Under the pieces are notes generated by a model. The model was not told the DNA's origin. It saw nothing but the letters and a program-made list of their open reading frames with translations, and did not search any database. Shown in pieces: positions 12,101-22,859 of a DNA stretch of 64,000 nucleotides. Origin of the DNA: Asterias rubens (taxonomy: Eukaryota; Echinodermata; Asteroidea; Forcipulatida; Asteriidae). Numbering within the stretch: the stretch's first letter is position 1; every line of letters starts with the position of its first letter. A program made the translations under genes and the position numbers. The stretch covers positions 3,406,309 to 3,470,308 of the forward strand of contig NC_047065.1 in assembly GCF_902459465.1 (NCBI RefSeq), read 5' to 3'.

Positions 12101-12905
12101 GGAATTACATCAGGCCTACGAGGCTGGAAAATACCCAGACATACCTTCTGCTATCAGCTTCTGGTACTCTACACTCGGTAGCAAGGTCATGGTGAGTGCG
12201 ACTGGACTGACCTACCAAGAGTACCATACACCAGATCCAATCATTGCGAGTCAGACCTACACTGTTAATGACCATGATGGGCAGGCACAGGCTTGCTCTG
12301 ACTTAGACGCTCACCTCTGTACACTGCCCGAGTTGAATGAGGCATACTTGAGCGGCTACCGACAACCTGACAGCAGCCAATGGTTCTATTTCTCGATACC
12401 CAACCGCGACGCTCGACTGATCACCGATGGATGCATTAATTACTCAGAGTGCTATGAGGGCGTTGTGTCCAACACGCCGAGGCCAGATCCATCCGGTCCA
12501 GTCCTGTGCTGCCCAGTCCCGAGTTCAGAGAGTTCTTCTCCTGCCATGTGCTGCCCCGGGCTCATCAGCCCTCGAGACCCCATCATCACAGAAGAGGTGT
12601 ACGCTAAGGAAGACCGTGATGGGATGGCGAGTGCTTGCTCTGCTCTGCAAGCTCACCTATGTACCCTTGCCGAGTTGAAAGAAGCCTACCTACAGGGGTA
12701 CCGTCAACCTTTTCACCAACCCGACAATGTCTTGAATTCACTCTGGCTTTATTTTGCAGAGCCCAACCGCGATGCTAAACTGTATCCTGACGAATGTGCA
12801 GTACATACGACAGGGCCCGTAGTTGAGTGTTATGGAGGCATTGTGGCACACACTCCGAGGCCAGACGACTCTGGTCGAGCTTTCTGCTGTCCGCAACTTC
12901 CGTAA
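9136..12905 (+). CDS. Secreted PAN/apple-domain protein with cysteine-rich repeats, paralogue B
   Basis: Exons are 9136-9456 (321 nt, phase 0, donor gtaagt), 11894-11939 (46 nt, phase 1) and 12040-12905 (stop TAA), giving about 410 residues. The exon phases match A and C exactly. Exon 1 again gives a signal peptide and the four PAN cysteines. Exon 3 starts at the position of the SDSHHS motif, so a few residues (TPRR region) found in A and C are missing at the splice junction. Both full cysteine-rich repeats are intact, with CTLPELNEAYLSGYRQP in the first and CTLAELKEAYLQGYRQP in the second. It is the most divergent of the three copies. Unlike A and C it has no transposon on its stop codon, no intronic minisatellite and no octamer/CRE cassette upstream. 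Intron 1 (about 2.4 kb) instead holds a LINE-like remnant. It looks functional; its expression may differ from A and C (inference). Confidence 0.83.
9457..11893 (+). other. Intron 1 of paralogue B
   Basis: Begins with gtaagt and ends with ttgcag. It contains a short hairpin (about 9837-9921), the LINE-like remnant 9938-10617 and a T/G homopolymer tract near 11,500. I see nothing recognisable in 10,620-11,490. Open frames around 11,552-11,844 have no domain. Confidence 0.6.
9938..10617 (-). mobile_element. Non-LTR retrotransposon 3' remnant, copy 2, in intron 1 of paralogue B
   Basis: It matches 187-876 almost base for base, including the CATAACAGGG edge, the AAT/TTA trinucleotide run and the decayed minus-strand tail. 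A short hairpin lies just before it (about 9837-9921, arms containing GTCATCTCTGGGAG). Confidence 0.5.
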
Positions 12906-13640
12906 TGAGGGACAGGTAACACAAACATTGATAAAGGTAAAAAGAATACTGCAACTGTGTTGTTCCCTTCCCTCGAAATAATGTCACGTTCCCCCTAGAT
13001 ATTACTTCGTTCACCGAAATGTTAAAATGGTGTCTGATGCTTTGCATGGTGTGAATATTAAGAAGTAACTATAAGTACGAAATAGTACACTTGCGAGTAT
13101 ACTACCATGTATAATATCTCTTTTGAGGGAGTGCTAGCTATGATGAAAAGAGCCGGTGTCGCATGCAATTCTGCCTCTATGCAATACTATTCGGAGGACA
13201 TTATTGCATGTGCAATAATGTCCGCCGGATGATTTTCCATATGCAATCGTGTCCGCCCGGACGCTGCTGCAGAGTGCAATTGTGTCCGCCCGGACACATT
13301 TGCATATGCAGTTGAGTCCGCCCCCGTGCAAAACCATCCTTGCAGTTAAACGCCCTTGGTCGACGGAACATGTTCGCCTTTTCTTTTTACAAGCTAAGGG
13401 CATGTCATGGATAACATGGCAAAATATGTTCGGCCGTTAGGTATTCGCTGCCATCATCAAATACGTGATGCATTACGTAGGTTCAGTGCGTGCACGCATG
13501 CTTTTACGCGCGCACATACATGCATACAGTCATGCACATGTCCACCGGACTATTTTTGCATAGCCCCGGACACGTTTGCATATGCAAAAGTGTCCGGAGC
13601 GGACAGTATTGAATGGCGGACACAATTGCCTCTGACACCG
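12906..13640. other. 3' flank of paralogue B with repeated GTCCGCC motifs
   Basis: No gene seen. From 13,200 to 13,330 and again near 13,540-13,620 short motifs GTCCGCCCGGAC and TTGCATATGCA recur in both orientations, giving local palindromes. No transposon ends could be fixed. Confidence 0.4.
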
Positions 13641-13641
13641 G

Positions 13642-13862
13642 AATAGTCTCGACGTTTCAAAGTATACTCAGTGCTTGTCTTCAGGAGATTGCTGGACTAG
13701 TGGTGGTTTGGCTGAATTATTGCTGGAGGGATGCACATTAAATTGGGTGGGAAGAATCCAACTTGTACATCCCTTCAGCGATACTTAAGCTCAACCACCA
13801 TCAGTTATTCAGTATTCCCCTGAAGAGTAGCAGAGTTTGATATTCGAATCGTCGAGACTACG
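13642..13862. repeat. Imperfect hairpin of about 220 bp
   Basis: The left arm (AGTCTCGACG at its outer end, then CTTCAGGAG, then GGTGGTTTGGCTGAATTATT) is inverted in the right arm (CATCCCTTCAGCG, AACCACC, CCCCTGAAG, CGTCGAGACT). Arms are roughly three-quarters identical by eye. The 4-kb duplicated segment starts in its centre at 13,773. Confidence 0.6.
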
Positions 13863-14098
13863 TACACCGGCTCTTTTCAATTCGATTCAATTAAATTCAA
13901 TTCAATTAAATTCATTTCAATTGAATTCAATTAAAATACACATATATTTATTGTTAAACTTCCCAAGAAAAATATCGACAATTACATGTATAACAGAGTG
14001 AAGCAAAGATATCATTAAGTGTAGTAAACATAAACAGCAAACACTACTTCAAAGTAGTATAAATAGTTGTACTCCTCTTCCCCTGAAATGTAGTCGTT

Positions 14099-14206
14099 GT
14101 TCAAGACTCTCCTGGATTTGTCTCAAGAGGGCGCGCTATCACCCCAACGCGCTATCAACCACGAACAGCTATCAACCAAATACCGCTATCATAGAGAGTC
14201 TTGAAC
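14099..14206. mobile_element. Short inverted-repeat element, about 108 bp
   Basis: Ends GTTCAAGACTCT and AGAGTCTTGAAC, with CGCTATCA repeated four times inside. The duplicate lies near 36,757-36,865. Confidence 0.5.
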
Positions 14207-14629
14207 CAAGACTACCTGAAATGTTATTTCGCCCCTTCGAAGTAACAATTTGAGTGTTTCGACGCAACGAAGTGATCGCGGGGAATGAAAGGTTATTTTG
14301 AGGGAACGAAATGTTTCAACTTCTTCTTTACGTTGTCAATCTTATGTATTACCTGTGTCCATTAGGGGCTCCGTACAATTATCTTAATCGCGTAAAAAAA
14401 AAAAAAATAATCACGGCCAAAAGAAAACTGTTCAACACTTAATTAAAAAGGAAAGGTTCGTAATGTTTACCTACATAACGTTTACCTACATTTCAATCGG
14501 TTTTTTTTTCTTGCCTTACTACAGAAAAGCAAACTATACTACTATGGTAGTAGACACTTTTTTGTTCATGCACAATGTTCCGTTTAGAACTAAAGCTTAT
14601 TAGTTACACAACACTATAAATGTTAACCA

Positions 14630-14990
14630 CATTACGCCAGCTGCGTCAAGTTCACTGGTTGCCTATTGATTCGTTAGTTTCATTTTAACATACAACGCTT
14701 TAAATGGTTTAGCTCCTAATTACATTGGTGTTATCATGTGTGTTAAGAAATAATCCACGTTCTAAAAATGAGTTGTGTTTAGCTTTTCCCACGTTACAAA
14801 CATTGGGTGACAGATCATTTTCATAGGATGCCCCCACACTATGGACTGAGCTGCCATCTGACATTCAACACTTTCAATCCATTGACATTTTTAAGGGAAA
14901 AGTGGAGACTTATCTTTTTAATCTTGCTTTTGTGTAAGTTTGCTAGTCTGTAATTTGTCTGTACGTTTTATCTAAAATGTTTTTTAATAC
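14630..14990 (+). mobile_element. Decayed CR1-like LINE 3' end (copy 1)
   Basis: Broken frames give a LRQLRQVHWLPI-like start, then GDRSFS, APTLWTELPSDIQ and FKGKVETYLFNLAF. These are the usual C-terminal motifs of CR1/L2 reverse transcriptase ORFs. There are stops and frameshifts. The duplicate lies at about 37,290-37,650. Confidence 0.6.
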
Positions 14991-15380
14991 TTCTTGTTGA
15001 TGCATGATTGGTCATTATTGTGGAAATGGCGCATTTTGATTCTCGAATTATTATTATAAGTATTGTTACGAAGTACACGTACAAGCTTTCATAAAACCCT
15101 GCAGACCGACACACAATGTGTATCTGTTCCAAGAACACGAAAAAAGACATGCCCTAGCCGACAATGTATACGCTCATACAAGACGTTTAATATAATTTCA
15201 CATGTATGTGTACACACGAAAATTTGGCATTGAAATATGATGCTTATCACTAAAACTACGATGAACATTGTAAACAACAACAGTGTGCAGTCTCATTTAC
15301 ATTTTAATGATACCACAACAAATATATAAAACACGCTTATCAAGGGGAACATACCATTCGGTTGTTATAAAAACTAACCT

Positions 15381-15624
15381 GGGGCCAATTTCATAGAGCT
15401 GCTTAAGCAAAAAAATTGCTTAAGCATGAAAATAGCTCGCTTGTTTTACACATGTTACTGGCCAAAATGCCATGCCATATACATTGCTTGTGACTGGTAT
15501 TTAGCTGTTGTTTACTTAGCGTAACAATTGAGTGGAGTCTTGGCCGGTAATCTGATTTTACTAAGCAAGGATTTTGTTGCTTAAGCAACATTTTGTGCTT
15601 AAGCAGCTCTATGAAACTGGGCCC
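15381..15624. mobile_element. GGGCCCAAT-family inverted-repeat element
   Basis: Ends GGGGCCAATTTCATAGAGCT and AGCTCTATGAAACTGGGCCC; the inner arms repeat TGCTTAAGCA. The duplicate lies at 38,042-38,284. Confidence 0.7.
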
Positions 15625-15743
15625 TGTGAACAATTCATTTCTAAATAGCGTTTTAAAAGATATCGCTGAAAATCTGGAAACGTATCTGACAGAAACGATT
15701 CTCAGATTCAAATTCTTGGGGATAAAAACCGACATAATTTTCC

Positions 15744-16145
15744 TTAAAGACACTGGACACTATTGGTAATTGTCAAAGTCCAGTCTTCTAACTTTGGTGT
15801 ATCTCAACATATGCATCAAATAACAAACCTGTGAAAATTTGAGCTCGTTTGGTCGTCGGAGTTGCGAGATAATAATGAAAGAAAAAGAAAAGAAAAACCT
15901 TGTCACACGAAGTTGTGTGCTTTTAGATGCTTGATTTCGAGACCTCAAATTTAAAACTTGAGGTCTCGAAATCATATTCGTGGAAAATTACTTCTTTCTC
16001 GAAAACTACATTATTTCAGAGGGAGCCGTTTCTCACAATGTTTTATAATATCAACCTCTCCCCATTACTCGTTACCAAGAAAGGTTTTATGGTTTTATGC
16101 TAATAAATATTTTGAGTAATTACCAATAGTGTCCACTGCCTTTAA
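15744..16145. mobile_element. TTAA-ended short transposon (family P1)
   Basis: Ends TTAAAGACACTGGACACTAT and the inverted ATAGTGTCCACTGCCTTTAA. The centre is a palindrome of GAGACCTCAA / TTGAGGTCTC. The right TTAA (16,142-16,145) is also the left TTAA of a P2 element. Confidence 0.75.
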
Positions 16146-16494
16146 AGCCATTGGACACTTTCTGAACAGAACAAAAATTAAAAGTTCTCAGATTTACAAA
16201 TAACCTACAGGGTTTACAGAAGGTAATGGTGAAAGACTTCCCTTGAAATATTATTCCATGAAATGCTTTACTTTTTGAGAAAACATTAAAGCAATATCAA
16301 TTCTCGATATCGAGAATAACATATTTATTTTAACCACATGTCATGACACGGCGAAACATGCGGACAAGGGTGGGTTTACCCGTTATTTTCTCCCGACTCT
16401 GATGACCGATTGAGCCTAAATTTTCACTGGTACACGACTTTTTTTGTGGGCCTTTGGGACAATACTGTTTACCGATGTTGTGCGATTGTTTTAA
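16142..16494. mobile_element. TTAA-ended short transposon (family P2) abutting a P1 element
   Basis: It starts with TTAAAGCCATTGGACACTTT and ends, decayed, at TTAA 16,491-16,494. The duplicate lies at 38,802-39,154. Confidence 0.6.
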
Positions 16495-16791
16495 CCACAT
16501 GTTTGTACTTCAATGTGAACAGATTCTCAAAACGCTTTATACTGTTATGTGACTACTGGGTGCGTTTTGGCAGTCGTAACCAAAAACTGTTTCGCTTGAA
16601 ATTGTCATTGGTTAAACACTCGATCAGTGACCGAAACAGTAAAGCCCGGTTCATACTTCCTGCGAATGCTTCGTAATGGAGCGCGTACCGATTGTTGCAT
16701 CACCAACAGTTTGTATGATGGCGTAGTGATGTTATGAAGACTAATATTAAGAAAGTTAATTTACTGAAACCAGTATGCAACCTGTAAGCCT

Positions 16792-17029
16792 GGGCCCAAT
16801 CTTATAGAGCTGCTAAGCACGAACATTAATTTTTGCCCAGCAAGAAATTTCTTCCTTGATAAAAAACCGGATTTCCAACCCTCTATTTGTTGCATTTTGC
16901 TTGTTACTGGTATTCGGCTGTTGTTTGCTTATCCTGAAAATCACGTGGATATTTAAATCGTGTCTTTATCAAGGCCAAACATTCATGCTAAGCAAATGTG
17001 TGTGCTTAGCAGCTCTATGAAATTGGGCC
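16792..17029. mobile_element. GGGCCCAAT-family inverted-repeat element
   Basis: Ends GGGCCCAATCTTATAGAGCT and AGCTCTATGAAATTGGGCC. The duplicate lies at 39,452-39,689. Confidence 0.7.
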
Positions 17030-17343
17030 ATGGTCTGGGAGGTTGGAGTCTCGGAACTTTTAGTTTGTCTATATGTGTAAGGTAAGTTATAAATTAATCA
17101 ATTAAGTTTCAGTGCCTATGTTTAATTTGAAGTTTTAACCAAGTTAGTTGTTCATACCATTCATTTTAAGAGTGATTAACAAAACGTACACATTCCCTTT
17201 ATGTGAATCTAATAATTACATAATTCAGTGTCAAAAGAAACTATGGAAATGTTTGAGGCAAAAGTTTTGCTTGCAATACAAATAAATACGCAAAATGAGA
17301 CTCACCAAAGCTTTATTGTGATTTTTTTTTGTGCAGCGGTTGT

Positions 17344-17545
17344 TTAAGGGCAGTGGACACTATCGGTAATTACTCAAAACAATTATTTGCATAAAACCTT
17401 ACTTCGTAACGAGTAATGGGGATAGGTTGGTTATATAAAACATTGTGAGAAACAGCTTTTTCTGAAAACGTAGTTTTCGAGAAAGAAGTTATTTTCAACG
17501 AATTTGATTTCGAGACCTCAGAATTAGATTTTGAGGCTTTCTCTG
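17344..17545. mobile_element. Left half of a P1 transposon
   Basis: It starts TTAAGGGCAGTGGACACTAT and stops at the central palindrome region; the right half is absent. The duplicate starts at 40,016. Confidence 0.6.
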
Positions 17546-18358
17546 TGAAAAACAATAATTGTTTCTCATGGTGAAAACCCAATTATTGGGGCTTTTTTTT
17601 AAGAACGACTTGAATACAAGATTTATGTAAACAAAACTGTACCATATCCTTAGGATCTGCAGTGAATATTTCGCATACAGTCATGACATCGTGATGTAGA
17701 GGGCAAGTCGTTAATTTCAGCATCACTTTGGCGTGGTTGATTTTAATGAGTTGGGTAGGCGGGTCGGGGGTCGGTGTTATACGGATATCTGTCCCCGGAG
17801 CATGTCGGAAATTCACATGTACAACCTACCTCCGGAATGGGTAAAGGTGGACACTTTGGTATAACCGTGATTGATATACAGCGTCTACCTCTGAAATGAA
17901 TGGATGTGTACTTACCGAAGGTCATGGCCACCGAGGTGAGGGGACTACTCGTTGTGTGACAATACACGGTGGTCACTGAGCTGGAACCCAGCTCTATATG
18001 GTTTGAAGCGCACAACAGTTTCCCGGTTGAACGAACAACTTGGTTTGCAGAAGAAAAGAAAAAAATGCATTTACTAAACATATTCAAATGTTATAAGGCT
18101 CGCGGTAACACAATGTGTGTATGTGCTTGGTGGGTTGATTATATTTTTTTCTTTCCCAGTTCCGAAAAATCTACTCCACGGTGGTAGAATATAAAGCAAG
18201 AAGTTCAGAAAAGAAGAAAATAATGGTATAGTCGGCAAGTAGATTCACATGGTGTTACTACAAGCCTATTTATCAATACCTCAATATGTAATGCCTCAAA
18301 TCCCACGGCATTTTGTTTTGAATAACCTCCTGTTGGTGCTATAGCATTCAAGCTCAAA

Positions 18359-20374
18359 ATGGCGACAGCGGTAAGTGAAGTATTCTTTAACACATTACTC
18401 GCAGTGGTATATTATTTCGGTACTTTTTAGTTACTATTTGAATTGCTTTTCGAAAGTTAAATGTTTTATTTCGTAAGCGAAAAGGCCCTATAAAGGCCAT
18501 TTTGTTAAGTGTATTTCCAGCGAGAAACTTTTCTGACCATTCCAGGATCTTCTGCTCGGAAACCAGTCTAATCGTCCCAGCAAAGTTGCCCGCAGGGTCG
18601 CCCACTACAAAGTCGCCCCTAGCAAGTTTGTCCCCTCACTTACAAAGTCGCCCCGCTCAAAGTCATCCCCTCACAAAGTCGCCCCTGGCAAAGTCGCCCC
18701 AGCCAAAGTTGCCCCGATATTCGCTTCTTTATTGGGGCGAGGAATCAGGATGGTTGTTTACTTTCCCTTTGTTTTTGTTTTTAGAGTGTTGTTATAATTG
18801 TTTAAATTTTCAAACTACTTTATTATTTTATTTAAGTACTGGTTGTCTTTTTGTATTCAATTCCAAGCCCTTCTTGACATTTTTACTGTTTCTTTAGTTG
18901 GGGTGATGGGATGTAATTATACATTATTTACTTAGTTTTAAGTTACTTGTGAAATCGAGTTGGTCGATGGGCTACTCAGGATGTGACACAATTAAAGGTA
19001 GTCAGAGTTTTGTAAGAAATGTATGCTCCAAACAAAAATATTTGTTTAAAATGAAGGCCAACACTCATAAGACTTTCAATCCACACTTATTGTAAAACTA
19101 TTTTTTCCAATACAGTGTTCCATTTTATTTTCTGTCTTTAGAAACAAATCTTCTGTGGCGTTTTCAGTGTCGGTCTGATTATTCACGTATATTACTTGTT
19201 GACGACTTTACCAAGCGTCTATAAAAGTGTAAAGATGACGAACAATCACAAAGGTGCTCATGATCCGCCTCCTTCACGATTATTCCACAGCAAAGTACTG
19301 TCCACAAATACCAAATTACTAACAAGTGATCAAACTACCACCGACAAGAAGATTTCACCGAACTCTTCAGCATCCGAGGGCCAGTGTCATTACAGGGTCC
19401 AATTGATTGGAAGCCGCGGGTTTCGAAGATTAAATGCTAAAAACATACGTTGTGCCAATCACTGTAATCTTGAGCTCTCAGTCGCTGATGGAAAGAAACT
19501 CCTTGAAGGGATGGATGCAGTTGTCTTCATTTTGATGACCACCCTAACGCGCTTGGCCGCACCCGCAAACCCCACCCAGGCGTGGATATATCACTCACGG
19601 GAAAACCCGCGAAACGCCGGCAGAGGTTTCACCCTTCCAGTCCACGCCACCTGGACGTACCACCCGGGCTCTGAGATCAGCGCTCGGTATGGATTCTACG
19701 AACCAGGGGTGCCCATGACAAATCAGACAAAATCACCCGAAGAATGGGTTGAAGGAAAAAGCAAATTGGTCGCGTGGATATCCAGTAACTGTCACAACAC
19801 TTTCTGGCCAAGGACTGCCTTTGTGCACGAATTAACGAAGTTGATTCCCATCGATATGTACGGCAGATGCGGGAACTTAAAATGCGATAAAACGAGGAAA
19901 TGTTCGGTGGACTTGTTGCACCAATATAAATTTTACCTGTCATTGGAGAATACGGAATGTGGTGATTACATTACGGAGAAGTTTTGGGGGAAACCGCTCC
20001 AGCAAGGGGCTGTCCCGATCGTCAACGGCGCCCCCAGGAAAGTTTACGAGGAACTTGCACCGCCCAACTCATTCATTTACGTCGGTGACTACAAGAACAT
20101 GAAAGAGCTAGCGGATTACCTAAAACTGTTGGACTCCAAACCTGAGCTGTATGCCAATTATTTAGAATGGCGATACAAGGGTAGGAGCATTGCAGTCCCG
20201 AACCCAAGGTGGACCCCCTCCGCCTTCTGCAAAGTTATACCGATAATAGAGAAAGTTAAACGGGGAGAGTTGAAGAGAGTACCGGTTAGAAACAGCCAAT
20301 TCGCAAAATCGTGTAGGGCTCCAAACAGGGGTCAACCAGTGTCAACTTTCGGTGTAAAATGGGTCCCTTGGTGA
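18359..20374 (+). CDS. Alpha-1,3-fucosyltransferase-like (GT10), type II Golgi membrane protein
   Basis: Two coding exons: 18,359-18,370 (ATG GCG ACA GCG, then gtaagt) and 19,142-20,374 (after tctttag), phase 0, 414 residues. Joining the tiny exon supplies a proper ATG and a cytoplasmic MATAK followed by a membrane anchor (about 6-24), as expected for Golgi glycosyltransferases. The GT10 signature YKFYLSLENT then ECGDYITEK lies at 266-284. Upstream are the acceptor-side motif ATWTYHPGSEI (173-183), SSNC (218-221) and DMYGRCG (242-248). Downstream is VPIVNGA and PPNSFIYVGDY. Known family reaction: transfer of fucose from GDP-fucose to N-acetylglucosamine or a related acceptor; the acceptor here cannot be told. 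Length and order of motifs are normal and there are no breaks. A P1 transposon lies about 110 bp after the stop. Confidence 0.9.
18371..19141 (+). other. Intron 1 of the fucosyltransferase gene
   Basis: It starts gtaagt and ends tctttag. It includes a degenerate array of CAAAGTCGCCCC (about 18,590-18,715), roughly ten imperfect copies, and otherwise nothing recognisable. Confidence 0.7.
18590..18715. repeat. CAAAGTCGCCCC degenerate tandem repeat
   Basis: Imperfect 10-20 bp spaced copies of AAAGTCGCCCC and AAAGTTGCCCC. It may be an internal or terminal part of a transposon, but no inverted partner is seen. Confidence 0.55.
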
Positions 20375-20481
20375 AACACAACAAAAAGCATACAGGGTTT
20401 TTGAGGTAGGTTTATTGTTTTTGGTTTTTTTAACGTAGGCCTAGTGTTTTAATTGTATTTAGTTTTAGTGTTTATATTATC

Positions 20482-20870
20482 TTAAAGGCAGTGGACACTT
20501 ATTGGTAATTACTCAAAATAATTAGTATCATAAAACCTGATTTGATCAAGAGTAATGGGGAGAGGTTGATAGTATAAGACATTGTGGGTAGCTCCCTCTG
20601 AAGTGACGTAGTTTTCGATAAAGTAATTTCCCACGAATTTGATTTCGAGACCTCAGATTTAGAATTTGAGGTCATGAAATCAAGCATCTGAACGCACACA
20701 ACTTCGTGTGACAAGGATTTGTTTTTTTCCTTTCATTTATCTCGCAACTTCATCGACCAATTGAGCTCAAATTTTCACAGGTTTGTTATTTTATGCATAT
20801 GTTGAGATACACCAAGTGAGAAGACTGCATGGTTCTTTGACACTATTACCAATAGTGCCCGTGTCTTTAT
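20482..20870. mobile_element. P1 transposon downstream of the fucosyltransferase
   Basis: It begins TTAAAGGCAGTGGACACTTA and ends with the inverted CAATAGTGCCCGTGTCTTTA; the right TTAA is mutated to TATAA. Confidence 0.65.
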
Positions 20871-21986
20871 AAGCGCCATGATAATTTATAGGTTGCGTTT
20901 TAAATCCAACAGCTCAACAGTACGTTGCTTTGGCTTGTGGTTGCGAATATAGTTTTTCCCGGTCAATTTAATTAAAAAACATTAAATTGAGGGCAAAATG
21001 TAAAACCGGACTTCCCGTACACAAACGTATGATATCACGTGAACATTCTCGTGGAATTTTCTAGTTGTTGGGACTGTGTTCACCCATACTGCCATTGTTT
21101 AGCCAACGGTAAGGTCTCATGTTACAAACTCCGGAATATATTCTTCAGATTTCGAGAATTGAGTCTTTATTGAACAAAATTGCAACAATAAACATCATCT
21201 TTTTAACGAAGGTTTACATGCAGTAACGCCGTGTTTGCGTTGTGTTGCGCAATCAGTCTATTGGGTCATGGAGTATCCTGCCATTAAAGAATTCGAGTAC
21301 TTTTTCAAAATGTCCACAGATTTACATTAAACTTACATGGTTTGAAGATAATGATAGTGGAAAGCTTCCCTTCAAATATTACTTTCTGAGGTTGTGTAGT
21401 TTTTGAGAAATAAGTAAACAAGCCACAACTCATCGTCCATGAGTGTGGAGTAGGCCCGCATCTATAAGCCTGTACATGTCAAATGGGTACCTAATATTAT
21501 TCCATTTGGCGTACGCCCAGTTTCACTAGCAGACATACCGCCCATTTGGGTAAATGGGGGCGGGGGCTGCGCTATGCGGTTTTCTTTCTTAATAATAGTA
21601 GCCTCATCCCGGTGGTATAGCTCCATGGTAGACGCATTTACAGATGGTGAAGGAAGATGGTTCTTTTTTCTTTTCTTTAGCCATGTGTTTTCGTTTCGTG
21701 CATACCTTTTAAACATTAGTAGCCCTTGTTTTGTTTTCTCGGGGAAGTGATGTTTAAATTGACTTCAAATATTCATTTTCTAGGGGATTTTACATCTGAG
21801 TTTTGCTTTTTAAAACGGCCCTTGACTCCTCTGAGAAAATCGGAATGTGCATTCAGCCCCTTAGATACTTGAGCGGGGGTGGAGTGTAATACATTATACT
21901 CGAGGGACACACATGAACAAGTTATGGTATCAATAAATTACAAAAATAAATACAAAATTCCCCAAAGCATAAAAGTGCCTTTATAG

Positions 21987-22442
21987 TTAAAGGCACTTAA
22001 CACGTTTGGTAATAAATTGTCAAAGACCACTATTTTCACTTGGTGTTTCCCAACAGATGCATAAAATGACAAGCCTGTGACAATTTGGACTCAATGGGAG
22101 ACTTTCTGGGACGATAGAGGGCAGCAGACTTACCGGGTAAATCCATTGTTCTCAGAATTATGCGCATGTTCAGAACTACGTAAACAATGGAAATTTACCC
22201 GGTATGTCTGCTGCCACCTAGCGTTGGAAAGTCTCCTATTGGTCACTGAATTGCAAATAAGTGTGCTTTCGGGTAGTAATAAAAGGCTTCTGGGCAGAAG
22301 TCTTTTGATATTTTAGTGAGAAATTAACTCTTTCTCAAAAACTGTGATACTATCAACTGTTAGCTCTCATTTGCTCTTTACCAAGTAATTTGTTATGCTA
22401 ATTTATATTTTGATTATTTACCCAAATTGTACAGTGTCTTTA
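21987..22442. mobile_element. P1-type transposon with a nested hairpin element
   Basis: TTAA lies at 21,987 and 22,439. The body is diverged. It is interrupted at 22,096-22,237 by a hairpin element of the CAGCAGACTTACC family, flanked by AT on both sides. Confidence 0.6.
22096..22237. mobile_element. Hairpin MITE of the CAGCAGACTTACC family
   Basis: Ends GGGAGACTTTC and GAAAGTCTCC. Inner arms are GGCAGCAGACTTACCGGGTA and its reverse complement around ATTGTT/AACAAT. Related copies lie at 27,223-27,368 and about 40,751-40,876. Confidence 0.7.
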
Positions 22443-22445
22443 ACA

Positions 22446-22622
<177 letters not shown>

Positions 22623-22818
22623 AAAATTGTTTATTGTTATTATTATTGTTATTTTTTGAGCTTCTGTTACTTACCGTGCCTGTTATATATTATAAGTATT
22701 TACCGGAGTGTCTTTTGATAGTGTGTTTATTTGATGTATGCCTTTGCTGATGAATGTTGAATAAACGGAGTAATATAACTCCACATCAAGAGAGAAAAAA
22801 AAAAAATAAAAAAAAAAA

Positions 22819-22853
<35 letters not shown>

Positions 22854-22859
22854 AAAGCG

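Larger units (their letters stand above)
13773..17814. repeat. 4.04-kb segmental duplication, copy 1
   Basis: It is almost identical to 36,431-40,469. It holds an AATTC-rich simple repeat (13,870-13,930), a short hairpin (14,099-14,206), a decayed CR1-like tail (14,630-14,990), two GGGCCCAAT-family elements, abutting P1 and P2 transposons and a half P1 copy. No intact gene is visible. Differences include a deletion of about 9 bp near 17,680 relative to copy 2 and scattered substitutions. Confidence 0.85.

Noticed and set aside
13200-13330. Regularly spaced GTCCGCC motifs resembling a CRISPR-like array
   Set aside because: Spacing and unit are irregular, motifs occur in both orientations and the DNA is animal; more likely a decayed inverted-repeat element.
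15403-15753. 116-codon minus-strand frame repeated at 38,064-38,414
   Set aside because: It covers a GGGCCCAAT-family element, has no domain, and is duplicated only as part of the 4-kb segment.
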